Shown: positions 1 to 5,953, counted from the first letter of the stretch. The stretch: 7,659 nt of DNA from Peptococcaceae bacterium UBA7185 (GCA_002491065.1 DKVF01000020.1:386-8044); one strand, 5' to 3'. A program made the numbers and translations. Notes: generated by a model from the letters alone, not told the origin.

Positions 1-163
1 TGGAACAGATGCCTTTCAGGAAATTGATATCACAGGGATTACTTCTCCAATTACCAAACACAATTACCTGGTGCAGAATGTGGAAGATTTGCCGCGTATT
101 ATTGCAGAGGCCTTTTACATTGCCAGCACAGGCCGTCCTGGTCCGGTTGTGATTGATATTCCT
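1..163 (+). repeat. Segment nearly identical to 3662-3824 (paralogous ilvB PYR-domain region)
   Basis: Base 1 aligns with base 3662 without gaps. I count 13 differences over 163 bases (about 92% identity). Twelve are synonymous third-position changes and one gives Val to Leu. Identity collapses right after the IDIP codons. The left end is outside the window, so the full length of the shared block is unknown. Confidence 0.85.
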
Positions 164-1360
164 AAGGATGTGTTTGTACAGGATGTACAGGTAGCATATG
201 ACAATGGCAGCGTGCGCAATCGTGTGGTGCTGAAATATAAGCCTTGCCAGGTGAATAAGGAACAGGTGCTGAAAGTAGCGCAATATTTGAAAGATGCTGA
301 AAAACCAATGATGATTGTCGGCGGCGGTGTGAATAATCGCCTGGAAAACCGCGACCAGCTGTATTGTATTGCGCAGCAGGCAGATATGCCAGTAGCTACG
401 ACATTGATGGGACGAGGCGTATTTCCTAGCGGAAATGCATATGACTTGGGAATGCCGGGGATGCACGGCACAGTAGAGGCCAATTACACAGTGCAGCATT
501 GTGATTGCCTGCTGGCAGTAGGGATGCGTTTTGATGATCGGGTGACCAGTAATGTAAGCAGTTTTGCGCCCAATGCCAAAATGATTATCCATGTGGACAT
601 TGATGCAGCAGAAATCGGAAAAACCATTACACCGAATTTCCCATTGGTGGCAGACAGTGCAGACTTTTTGGATTCATTAATGGAAGTTTTGCCGCAGTGT
701 AATCATAAAGCGTGGATGGAAGAGGTCCAACAGAGCAGATATGAGATCAAATCTCCAGCGGGCAGTGTATTACCGCCGAAAGAAACCTTTGCCTTTATTG
801 ACCGCTATGTGGATGAAAACACTGTTGTGGTGACTGATGTAGGGCAGCATCAGATGTGGGCGGCATTATTTTTGAATGTGGCCGGCCCGCGGCAGTTTAT
901 TACTTCTGGTGGATTGGGCACAATGGGCTTTGGATTTCCGGCAGCCATTGGCACACAGTTTGGTTTTCCGGAGCGCAATGTGATTCTTATTACCGGTGAC
1001 GGCAGTTTCCAAATGAACATGCAGGAACTGGCGATCATGAAGAAGTTCAAGCTGCCCATTAAAATTTGCCTGATGAATAACGGTTTTCTGGGCATGGTAC
1101 ATCAGTGGCAGAAAATGTTTTATGATGAAAACTATTCAGAAACAATTTTGGACAGTGCGCCAGATTGGGCGAAGCTGGCAGACGCATATGATTTGAATTA
1201 TATGCGTATAGATACACTGGAGCAGTGTGACGAAAAGCTGGCAGACGCATTGACCTCAAAAGAAGGATGGTTTATTGATTTTCGCATTGATGCAAATGCT
1301 GATGTATATCCAATGGTACCGGCCGGTAAAGGGCTGGATGATATTGTAGTGGGGGAGTAG
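1..1360 (+). CDS. ilvB: Acetohydroxyacid synthase large subunit, canonical copy (5' end outside window)
   Basis: ThDP-, FAD- and Mg-dependent enzyme that condenses pyruvate with pyruvate or 2-ketobutyrate, the first common step of valine, leucine and isoleucine synthesis; cytoplasmic. The frame is open from base 2, so this is a fragment of about 452 residues. By alignment with the second copy in this window, roughly 106 N-terminal residues, including the catalytic ThDP Glu, lie upstream. Visible motifs are GTDAFQE at the left edge, PGMHGTVEAN (about 455-484), the GMRFDDRV substrate/FAD motif (about 520-543), TDVGQHQMW, GGLGTMG, the ThDP-Mg motif GDGSFQMN...NN (about 996-1082), and GMVHQWQ with the specificity Trp at 1106-1108. 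It ends VYPMVPAGKGLDD. The GTG at 71 is internal, not a start. The stop lies 4 bases before ilvN, and the ilvN ribosome site overlaps this gene's end, so the two are translationally coupled. Confidence 0.96.
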   Translation, partial: GTDAFQEIDITGITSPITKHNYLVQNVEDLPRIIAEAFYIASTGRPGPVVIDIPKDVFVQDVQVAYDNGSVRNRVVLKYKPCQVNKEQVLKVAQYLKDAEKPMMIVGGGVNNRLENRDQLYCIAQQADMPVATTLMGRGVFPSGNAYDLGMPGMHGTVEANYTVQHCDCLLAVGMRFDDRVTSNVSSFAPNAKMIIHVDIDAAEIGKTITPNFPLVADSADFLDSLMEVLPQCNHKAWMEEVQQSRYEIKSPAGSVLPPKETFAFIDRYVDENTVVVTDVGQHQMWAALFLNVAGPRQFITSGGLGTMGFGFPAAIGTQFGFPERNVILITGDGSFQMNMQELAIMKKFKLPIKICLMNNGFLGMVHQWQKMFYDENYSETILDSAPDWAKLADAYDLNYMRIDTLEQCDEKLADALTSKEGWFIDFRIDANADVYPMVPAGKGLDDIVVGE

Positions 1361-1364
1361 CGAT

Positions 1365-1850
1365 ATGAAGCATAAGGTAGCAGTTTTAGTAGAAAATAAT
1401 CCCGGTGTGCTGGCCAAGGTAGCAAACCTGTTCTCCAGAAGAGGCTATAACATCGACAGCCTGGTCGTAAGTGATACAGAGGACAAAGCAATCTCCAGAA
1501 TGACCATTGTAGTAGATGGAGATGAAAGAACAATTGAGCAGGTGACGAAGCAGCTGCATAAATTGGTGGATGTCATTAAGGTAAACGATTTGACAAATGA
1601 CGATACCGTATGCCGCCAGTTACTGCTGGTGCGGGTGGCTGCTGACAGAGATACAAGGGGCGAAATTATTCAACTGATGGACATTTTCCGCGCAAGAATT
1701 ATTGATATCGGCCGCCGGTCCTTGATTATCGAAGCAACCGGTGATGAATCCAAAATTGAAGCAATCTTGAAATCCCTGCAGCCCTTTGGGATTCAGGAGA
1801 TTGTGAAGACGGGGATATCGGCGATGGTACGCAGTCCCAAGGATAAATAG
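1365..1850 (+). CDS. ilvN: Acetohydroxyacid synthase small (regulatory) subunit
   Basis: A 161-residue regulatory subunit that activates the large subunit and normally confers feedback inhibition by valine. An N-terminal ACT domain (about residues 3-75) begins HKVAVLVENNPGVLAKV. It retains Gly14 and Asn29 (in GYNIDS), which align with the valine-site positions G14 and N29 of E. coli IlvH. The C-terminal ALS_ss_C domain (about 83-157) contains the conserved IFRARIIDIG. The length is normal for the family. The ATG at 1365 is preceded by GGGGGAG (1351-1357) at a 7-base spacing. It lies 4 bases after ilvB, so the two form an operon. It is the only small subunit gene in the window, so it may serve both large subunits. 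With the Gly and Asn retained, valine sensitivity is expected but not shown. Confidence 0.96.
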   Translation: MKHKVAVLVENNPGVLAKVANLFSRRGYNIDSLVVSDTEDKAISRMTIVVDGDERTIEQVTKQLHKLVDVIKVNDLTNDDTVCRQLLLVRVAADRDTRGEIIQLMDIFRARIIDIGRRSLIIEATGDESKIEAILKSLQPFGIQEIVKTGISAMVRSPKDK

Positions 1851-1887
1851 GGCGGAGACTGGTCTTTTTCATTTTTGGGTGCGTTGT

Positions 1888-1941
1888 TTTTGATTTTTTC
1901 GCCTTGCGTACATTGAGTATGCGTCGCTTCAAAAATCAAAA
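1888..1941. repeat. AT-rich imperfect palindrome downstream of ilvN
   Basis: Outer arms TTTTGATTTTT (1888-1898) and AAAAATCAAAA (1931-1941) are perfect 11-base complements. Inside them GCGTAC (1906-1911) and GTATGC (1917-1922) form a six-pair stem, one pair being G-U, around a five-base loop. The intervening bases form an internal loop. The structure starts 38 bases after the ilvN stop. It could be part of transcription termination or a copy of a small intergenic palindrome family. Confidence 0.65.
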
Positions 1942-1946
1942 GCCGC

Positions 1947-2002
1947 CTTTCCAAGCAAAAAGCCGCCTAGTCAGATACAAAAAAAGCGGCGTTTTTGGAA
2001 AG
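1947..2002 (+). terminator. Probable rho-independent terminator of ilvBN
   Basis: GCCGC (1962-1966) pairs with GCGGC (1986-1990), followed by G and five T (1992-1996). Flanking A5/T5 and CTTTCC (1947-1952)/GGAAAG (1997-2002) extend the stem with a four-base bulge. The loop is about 19 bases, which is long for an efficient terminator. A second GCCGCC at 1942-1947 offers an alternative 5' arm, so two competing folds are possible. Confidence 0.5.
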
Positions 2003-2019
2003 AAAGCAGACAGAAGACA

Positions 2020-2041
2020 ATAGAAAAATAGCGTTTTCTAT
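2020..2041. repeat. Small perfect hairpin ATAGAAAA/TTTTCTAT
   Basis: Eight perfectly complementary bases on each side (2020-2027 and 2034-2041) surround the six-base loop ATAGCG. No T run follows. The role is unknown; it may be an operator half-site pair or a local RNA hairpin. Confidence 0.5.
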
Positions 2042-2065
2042 CGAATAGCATGAAGCATAGAACAG

Positions 2066-2078
2066 GGTAGTTACTACC
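2066..2078. repeat. Short dyad GGTAG-TTA-CTACC
   Basis: A 13-base dyad with five-base arms and a three-base centre, about 258 bases upstream of ilvC, followed by GTTTTA. It could be a protein binding site or a weak hairpin. It is short enough to be chance. Confidence 0.35.
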
Positions 2079-2085
2079 GTTTTAT

Positions 2086-2243
2086 GGTTTTAAATATTTC
2101 CCGCTATCTTTGCCAAAATTCCGACTTGGGGCGGATAGCGCCACAGGCTGTGCAAAGCGCGGTGGACGCGAGTCCAGCGAAGCTGCACAGGCAAGGCGAT
2201 GTCCGAAGCCACGGAGGGATGGGCAAAGGATAGCAAAAAAACC
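2086..2243 (+). other. GC-rich multi-branched inverted-repeat element upstream of ilvC (candidate structured RNA or intergenic repeat)
   Basis: An outer stem pairs GCTATC-TTTGCC (2103-2114) with GGCAAA-G-GATAGC (2222-2234), leaving one bulged G. GGTTTT (2086-2091) and AAAACC (2238-2243) can extend it. Enclosed are three arms: GGCG/CGCC (2130-2133/2139-2142); CTGTGCA/TGCACAG (2148-2154/2184-2190), capped by TGGAC-GCGA-GTCCA (2163-2176) whose loop is a GNRA tetraloop on the + strand; and TCCG/CGGA (2202-2205/2212-2215). CACAG at 2142-2146 can also pair with CTGTG (2148-2152), so a switch is conceivable. The segment is much GC-richer than its flanks. It lies 93 bases before the ilvC start. It may be an interspersed intergenic repeat, a leader RNA or an ncRNA. 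The folding was done by eye. Confidence 0.5.
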
Positions 2244-2271
2244 AAAGTAGGTCGCCGAAGGCAATATGTGA

Positions 2272-2322
2272 TTGTAGGCAAAAGCAATTTTGTTTATAGA
2301 TAAATTTTTATAAAAAATTTTA
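2272..2322 (+). promoter_or_regulatory. AT-rich leader with weak promoter candidates for ilvC
   Basis: Between the structured element and the ilvC ribosome site, TATAAA (2310-2315) and TATAGA (2296-2301) resemble -10 boxes. TTGTAG (2272-2277) could be a weak -35 for the latter at an 18-base spacing. None matches consensus well, and TATAAA lacks a -35 at the right distance. Listed because a promoter would be expected here if the 1947-2002 terminator works. Confidence 0.22.
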
Positions 2323-2328
2323 GGAGGA
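2323..2328 (+). promoter_or_regulatory. Ribosome binding site of ilvC
   Basis: Consensus AGGAGG with a 7-base spacer to the ATG at 2336. This favours that ATG over the in-frame TTG at 2330, which sits only one base after the site. Confidence 0.9.
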
Positions 2329-2335
2329 ATTGAAA

Positions 2336-3328
2336 ATGGCAATTATGTATTATGATCAGGATGCAAATTTGGAATATTTGAATGGAAAAACAATCGCAGT
2401 GATCGGCTATGGCAGCCAGGGGCATGCACAGGCACAAAATCTGCGTGATGCCGGAATGCAGGTAATCGTTGGTCTGCGCAAGGGCAGTAAAACATGGGCT
2501 AAAGTAGAAGAAGACGGCCTGCAGGTTATGACGGTAGCAGAAGCTGCTGAGAAAGCTGATATCATTCATGTATTAATTCCTGATGAAAAACAGGCAGAAG
2601 TATATCGCAATGAAATCGCTCCACATATGAAAGCAGGGAAAGCGTTAAGTTTCTCCCATGGGTTCAATATTCATTTCAAACAGATTGTACCGCCAGCCGA
2701 TGTGGATGTATTTATGGTAGCGCCAAAATCTCCAGGCCACAGCTTCCGCAAAGCGGTACAGCAAGGTACTGGCGTTCCAGGCTTGGTGGCAGTGGAACAG
2801 GATGCTACCGGCAACTGCAAAAATATTGCATTGGCATTTGCCAGAGCGGTGGGCTGTACCAGAGCTGGTGTATTGCAGACTACATTCAAAGAAGAAACAG
2901 AAACAGACTTGTTTGGCGAACAGGCAATCCTGTGCGGCGGAATCAGCGCATTGGTACAGGCAGGATTTGAAACTCTGGTGGAAGCAGGTTATCAGCCGGA
3001 AAGCGCCTACTTCGAATGCTTCCATGAATTGAAACTGATTGTAGATTTGATGTATGTAGGCGGCTTGGAATACATGCATTATTCTGTAAGTGATACTGCA
3101 GAATATGGCGACTATGTAAGTGGACCTCGTGTTGTCACTGCAGAAACCAAACAGGAAATGAAACGGATTCTGAATGATATTCAGACCGGTGTATTTGCAA
3201 AGAACTGGATTCTGGAAAATCAGGCAGGCCGTCCGTCCTTTAATCGTATGCGTGCCATTGTAGCAGATCATCAGATTGAAAAAGTAGGGAAAGAATTAAG
3301 AGACAAAATGCCTTGGTTACAAAAATAA
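2336..3328 (+). CDS. ilvC: Ketol-acid reductoisomerase, class I
   Basis: Converts acetolactate or acetohydroxybutyrate to the dihydroxy acids by Mg-dependent alkyl migration followed by NAD(P)H reduction; second step after AHAS. At 330 residues it has class I (short) length. The N-terminal Rossmann domain has GYGSQG at 24-29. The cofactor loop LRKGSKTW (47-54) has Arg48, Ser51 and Thr53, the pattern of NADPH-preferring enzymes. Catalytic residues are in place: His108 (SHGFNIHF), Lys131 (APKSPGH), Asp191 and Glu195 (TDLFGEQ), Glu227 and Glu231 (FECFHELK), Ser252 (SDTAEYGD). The C-terminus is the normal knotted helical domain. The ATG start is set by AGGAGG at 2323-2328. The next gene begins 16 bases after the stop. 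No anomalies. Confidence 0.98.
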   Translation: MAIMYYDQDANLEYLNGKTIAVIGYGSQGHAQAQNLRDAGMQVIVGLRKGSKTWAKVEEDGLQVMTVAEAAEKADIIHVLIPDEKQAEVYRNEIAPHMKAGKALSFSHGFNIHFKQIVPPADVDVFMVAPKSPGHSFRKAVQQGTGVPGLVAVEQDATGNCKNIALAFARAVGCTRAGVLQTTFKEETETDLFGEQAILCGGISALVQAGFETLVEAGYQPESAYFECFHELKLIVDLMYVGGLEYMHYSVSDTAEYGDYVSGPRVVTAETKQEMKRILNDIQTGVFAKNWILENQAGRPSFNRMRAIVADHQIEKVGKELRDKMPWLQK

Positions 3329-3330
3329 TT

Positions 3331-3338
3331 TAGGGGTG
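3331..3338 (+). promoter_or_regulatory. Ribosome binding site of second ilvB
   Basis: TAGGGGTG lies 6 bases before the ATG at 3345. It overlaps the alternative in-frame GTG at 3336, so the ATG is the likely start. Confidence 0.75.
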
Positions 3339-3344
3339 AACTGT

Positions 3345-5006
3345 ATGCAGCAGAACGGAGCGCAGATTTTAATAAGCGCGCTGGAAGCGCAGGGAGTCGA
3401 TACGATTTTCGGCTATCCTGGCGGAGCAGTGTTGGAAATTTATGATGCATTAAAGAAAAGTAAGATTCGTCACGTGCTGGTTCGAAACGAACAGGGCGGC
3501 GCACATGCAGCCAGCGGCTATGCCCGCGCCACTGGCAAGGTGGGCGTGTGTCTGGCGACTTCCGGCCCTGGTGCGACCAATCTGGTTACAGGGATTGCTA
3601 CAGCATATATGGATTCGGTACCGTTGGTGGCCTTTACCGGACAGGTTCCCCGCTCTATGATTGGAACAGATGCCTTTCAGGAAATCGATATCACAGGGAT
3701 TACTTCTCCGATTACCAAGCACAATTATCTGGTACAAAATGTGGAAGATTTGCCGCGCATTATCGCAGAAGCATTTTACATTGCCAGCACAGGCCGTCCC
3801 GGTCCGGTATTGATTGATATTCCTCGGGATATTTCTCAGGCAGTGACAGAGTATGTACCAATCACGGAAGTGGACATTCGCAGTTATAAGCCTACCGTTT
3901 CCGGTCATATGGGTATGATTAAGCGGGCTGTAAAAAGTATCAAAGCCTCCCGCAAAATGGTTATTTGTGTGGGTGGTGGTGTTGTGGCCAGTGATTCTAC
4001 GGCAGAAGTGGTAAAACTGGCACAGATGAAAAATGCTACAGTAGTGGCAACCATGATGGGATTATCCGGTTATCCTGCAGACGAACCGCGGTTTTTAGGT
4101 ATGTTGGGAACTTACGGCAATGAAGGCGCCAACATGGCTGTACAGGATTGTGACTGCTTGTTGGCTTTAGGTATGCGTTTTGATGACCGTGTGATTAGCA
4201 CTGCCCAAAGTTTTGCCCCCAATGCAGAGATTATTCATGTGGATGTGGACCCGGCAGAGATTGGAAAAAACGTAGAAATTGATATCCCTATTGTGGGTGA
4301 TTTGCGCTCTGTCTTGGTTGACTTGAATAGTCAACTGGAGAAACAAAATGAATTAGTCGTATGCGAGTCGTTATATCCAGCCATTCCGTTGCCTACCTCT
4401 GAAGGAATCAATGTGCCTTGGACGATGAATTTGGTGGAAACATTGGTGGATAAAGAAAAAACCATCATTACTACAGACGTTGGGCAGCATCAGGTTTGGA
4501 CAGCCAACAGTTATAATTTTATCACACCGCGCAAATTTATAAGCTCTGGAGGTCTGGGAACCATGGGCTATGGGATTCCCGCAGCAGTAGGCGCGCAGAT
4601 TGCCTGCCCAGATAATTTGGTAATTGCGGTGACCGGTGATGGTAGCTTCCAGATGTGCATGCATGAATTGGGGACCATTTTGGAGCAAGAGTTGCCTATT
4701 AAAATTATGGTATTCAACAATCATGTGCTAGGTATGGTGCGTCAGCTGCAATATCATTACAGCGGTCAGCGTTACAGCGGAGTTCATTTCAGCAAAACCG
4801 TGAACTTTATGGATTTGGCCAAGGCCTACGGCGCAGCGGGCTATCAAATTTTGAATAAGGAAGAAGCGCCAGATATATTGAAAGAAGCTTTTCATAATGG
4901 CCGATTTTCTATTATTGAGATTGCCATAGACCCTGACGATTTGTGTCTGCCTATTGTTTTGGGTGGTCATGCGCTAGACGATATGGTATTAGAGCCGGAA
5001 AAATAA
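3345..5006 (+). CDS. ilvB: Acetohydroxyacid synthase large subunit, divergent second copy with Trp-to-Leu at the specificity site
   Basis: 553 residues, full length for the family. The PYR domain is about 4-165 with the catalytic Glu49 in RNEQGGAHAA and GQVPRSMIGTDAFQE (99-113). The central FAD domain is about 190-325 with GMRFDDRV. The ThDP domain is about 375-525 with GDG at 431-433 and Asn-Asn at 458-459. Cofactor motifs and the Arg of MRFDDR are intact, so it should be an active ThDP enzyme. Odd points compared with the first copy: the Trp of GMVxQW is Leu468 (CTG, 4746-4748); GMHG is GTYG (Thr256, Tyr257); the C-terminal PMVPAGKGLDD is PIVLGGHALDD. In other AHASs the Trp sets preference for 2-ketobutyrate and binds sulfonylurea-type herbicides, so this copy probably favours acetolactate (my inference). 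It lies 16 bases after ilvC and has no small subunit gene of its own. Another ThDP-enzyme function is less likely. Confidence 0.94.
   Translation: MQQNGAQILISALEAQGVDTIFGYPGGAVLEIYDALKKSKIRHVLVRNEQGGAHAASGYARATGKVGVCLATSGPGATNLVTGIATAYMDSVPLVAFTGQVPRSMIGTDAFQEIDITGITSPITKHNYLVQNVEDLPRIIAEAFYIASTGRPGPVLIDIPRDISQAVTEYVPITEVDIRSYKPTVSGHMGMIKRAVKSIKASRKMVICVGGGVVASDSTAEVVKLAQMKNATVVATMMGLSGYPADEPRFLGMLGTYGNEGANMAVQDCDCLLALGMRFDDRVISTAQSFAPNAEIIHVDVDPAEIGKNVEIDIPIVGDLRSVLVDLNSQLEKQNELVVCESLYPAIPLPTSEGINVPWTMNLVETLVDKEKTIITTDVGQHQVWTANSYNFITPRKFISSGGLGTMGYGIPAAVGAQIACPDNLVIAVTGDGSFQMCMHELGTILEQELPIKIMVFNNHVLGMVRQLQYHYSGQRYSGVHFSKTVNFMDLAKAYGAAGYQILNKEEAPDILKEAFHNGRFSIIEIAIDPDDLCLPIVLGGHALDDMVLEPEK
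3662..3824 (+). repeat. Segment nearly identical to 1-163
   Basis: Second copy of the paralogous PYR-domain block. Immediately after it the copies diverge in both DNA and protein, although they remain alignable as AHAS. Confidence 0.85.
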
Positions 5007-5302
5007 ATAGAAGTGTAAGCTGTACTTTTTACAAAGAGAAAAATAAATCACAAAAAAGTTGTTTCAAAACAAGAGGCGTATCTAAGCATTTGATGCAGCT
5101 AGAACTGTAACAAGCGGCTGAATCTGTTGCCTGAAAGGCAGCAGGTTTAGCCGCTTGTTATGTGAGAAACTATTATGATGCAATATTGAATGAAATTTGG
5201 TTCTATTTTTTGCTTTCCACTGTGAGAGCAGGGTGTGTTGATAGAGTTACAATTTATGTTGTATGGATTGAATTGTACAGCTGTAATATTTCATTTAAAT
5301 GG
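5007..5302. other. Convergent intergenic region
   Basis: This 296-base AT-rich spacer between convergent genes has no credible gene. Its main feature is the long hairpin at 5106-5162. Smaller dyads are TACAATT/AATTGTA (5248-5254/5271-5277) and the 10-base palindrome TACAGCTGTA (5276-5285), close to the 3' end of the minus-strand flavoprotein gene. No classical stem plus T-run terminator is visible for either strand. Confidence 0.7.
5106..5162. terminator. Long perfect hairpin between convergent genes (possible bidirectional terminator)
   Basis: AACAAGCGGCT (5109-5119) and AGCCGCTTGTT (5149-5159) are perfect complements. The bases between them keep pairing, with three G-U pairs on the + strand, down to a three-base GAA loop. 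One more Watson-Crick pair and two wobble pairs extend the base outwards. The total is about 24-27 pairs with no mismatch. The 3' side ends CTTGTTATGTGAG, so there is no real T tract on the + strand, nor on the minus strand. Position 100 bases after the ilvB2 stop suits termination, but the missing T tract makes an RNA-stabilising or repeat-type element an alternative. Confidence 0.5.
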
Positions 5303-5953
5303 TTAATAGTTTACGCCTTTACAGAGTAATTTTTCAGTGAAAATAGCAGCTCTTTTACATTCTATTGTTGTAAGTTCTGCGTGTCGTTCCTGTTTATGTT
5401 TGGCATCAAATAGTGGCGCATGGTATTGTTCATAATTAGCAAATTGGCATGTATCAGCTACAATTAAAAATTCTGTAGGTCCGATAATGCGACTGTTAAA
5501 ATTACGAACATTTTGCAAAAGATTTATATAATCTTCCGGTTTGGTATGATTCATCGTTATGAAAAAACCCGTTGGTATTGGTTGTGACCATAATGAAGAA
5601 TGCGCCATATCATAAACATTTGCGGGAAACCATAAACGTTCCAAAAATGCGTGGACGTCGGCGGTTAAACTGCCAAAATAAATAGGTGAAGCTATCAAAA
5701 GTGCATCAGCATGTGCTGCCTTTTGTAAAAGTGGAGTCAATTTATCCTGTATTGCACAGGCGTGATTTTTGTTCCATGGTTCTTGTTCCAATTTGCAGGA
5801 AAAGCAACTACGGCAGCCACGAAAGGAAAGTGCCGATAAATGAACTAATTCTGTAGTATAGCCTAGTTCTGAAGCTTTGCTTAGCGCAGCTTCTAGTAAA
5901 ACATTTGAATTTCCATTAATTCTACTGCTACCTTGAATTGCTAATACTCCCAT
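5303..5953 (-). CDS. Flavodoxin-fold NAD(P)H-dependent oxidoreductase with Cys cluster (iron-sulfur flavoprotein-like)
   Basis: 216 residues of the NADPH-dependent FMN reductase/flavodoxin_2 superfamily; cytoplasmic, no signal peptide. The FMN phosphate loop is GSSRINGNSN (8-17). A second flavin-site segment is SPIYFGSLTADVHAFLERL (88-106), as in iron-sulfur flavoproteins. Between them lie Cys47, Cys50, Cys53 and Cys66 (CxxCxxC, then 12 residues, then C). In archaeal iron-sulfur flavoproteins a similar but tighter motif binds a 4Fe-4S cluster; here the last spacing is longer, so cluster binding is uncertain. The ATG at 5953 is chosen over GTG at 5965 because AAGGTGGG is 7 bases upstream of the ATG. 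It is last in a minus-strand run, 24 bases after an amidohydrolase-like gene. The substrate is unknown. Confidence 0.85.
   Translation of the reverse strand: MGVLAIQGSSRINGNSNVLLEAALSKASELGYTTELVHLSALSFRGCRSCFSCKLEQEPWNKNHACAIQDKLTPLLQKAAHADALLIASPIYFGSLTADVHAFLERLWFPANVYDMAHSSLWSQPIPTGFFITMNHTKPEDYINLLQNVRNFNSRIIGPTEFLIVADTCQFANYEQYHAPLFDAKHKQERHAELTTIECKRAAIFTEKLLCKGVNY

Larger units (their letters stand above)
1851..2335 (+). other. Non-coding region between ilvN and ilvC, packed with inverted repeats
   Basis: This 485-base gap has no credible gene. The short minus-strand reading frames here cross the inverted repeats and have low-complexity, unfamiliar translations. In order it holds an AT-rich palindrome (1888-1941), a GC hairpin with a T run (1947-2002), two small hairpins (2020-2041 and 2066-2078), a GC-rich multi-stem segment (2086-2243) and an AT-rich stretch leading to the ilvC ribosome site. 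The gap separates ilvBN from ilvC-ilvB2, so the two gene pairs may be separate or attenuated transcription units. Confidence 0.8.

Noticed and set aside
71..1360. A start of the first ilvB at GTG 71
   Set aside because: The frame is open to base 2 and the upstream residues (GTDAFQE...) are conserved AHAS sequence, so this GTG is internal.
2155..2176. T-box-like motif (GCGGTGGACGCG) before ilvC
   Set aside because: It superficially recalls the T-box antiterminator consensus GGGTGGNACCGCG but lacks the ACC core. No specifier stem or following terminator/antiterminator pair could be made out.
1888..2243. CRISPR array or insertion sequence in the ilvN-ilvC gap
   Set aside because: The inverted repeats differ from one another, there are no evenly spaced direct repeats, and no transposase or target-site duplication is visible.
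2082..2342. 86-codon open frame on the minus strand upstream of ilvC
   Set aside because: It overlaps the multi-stem element and the ilvC ribosome site. Its translation (rich in Pro, Ser, Arg, Cys, Phe) resembles no family I know, and it has no convincing ribosome site. It is probably a by-product of the GC-rich repeat.
2645..3271. 208-codon minus-strand frame inside ilvC
   Set aside because: It is antisense to a fully conserved ilvC, with no family resemblance. Such frames arise from codon bias of the coding strand.
3450..3908. 152-codon minus-strand frame inside the second ilvB
   Set aside because: Antisense shadow of a conserved gene. The Cys/His-rich translation is not a recognisable domain.
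5007..5302. tRNA or small protein gene in the convergent spacer
   Set aside because: No cloverleaf, no TTCGANNC-type arm, and no open frame with a ribosome site and plausible composition was found.
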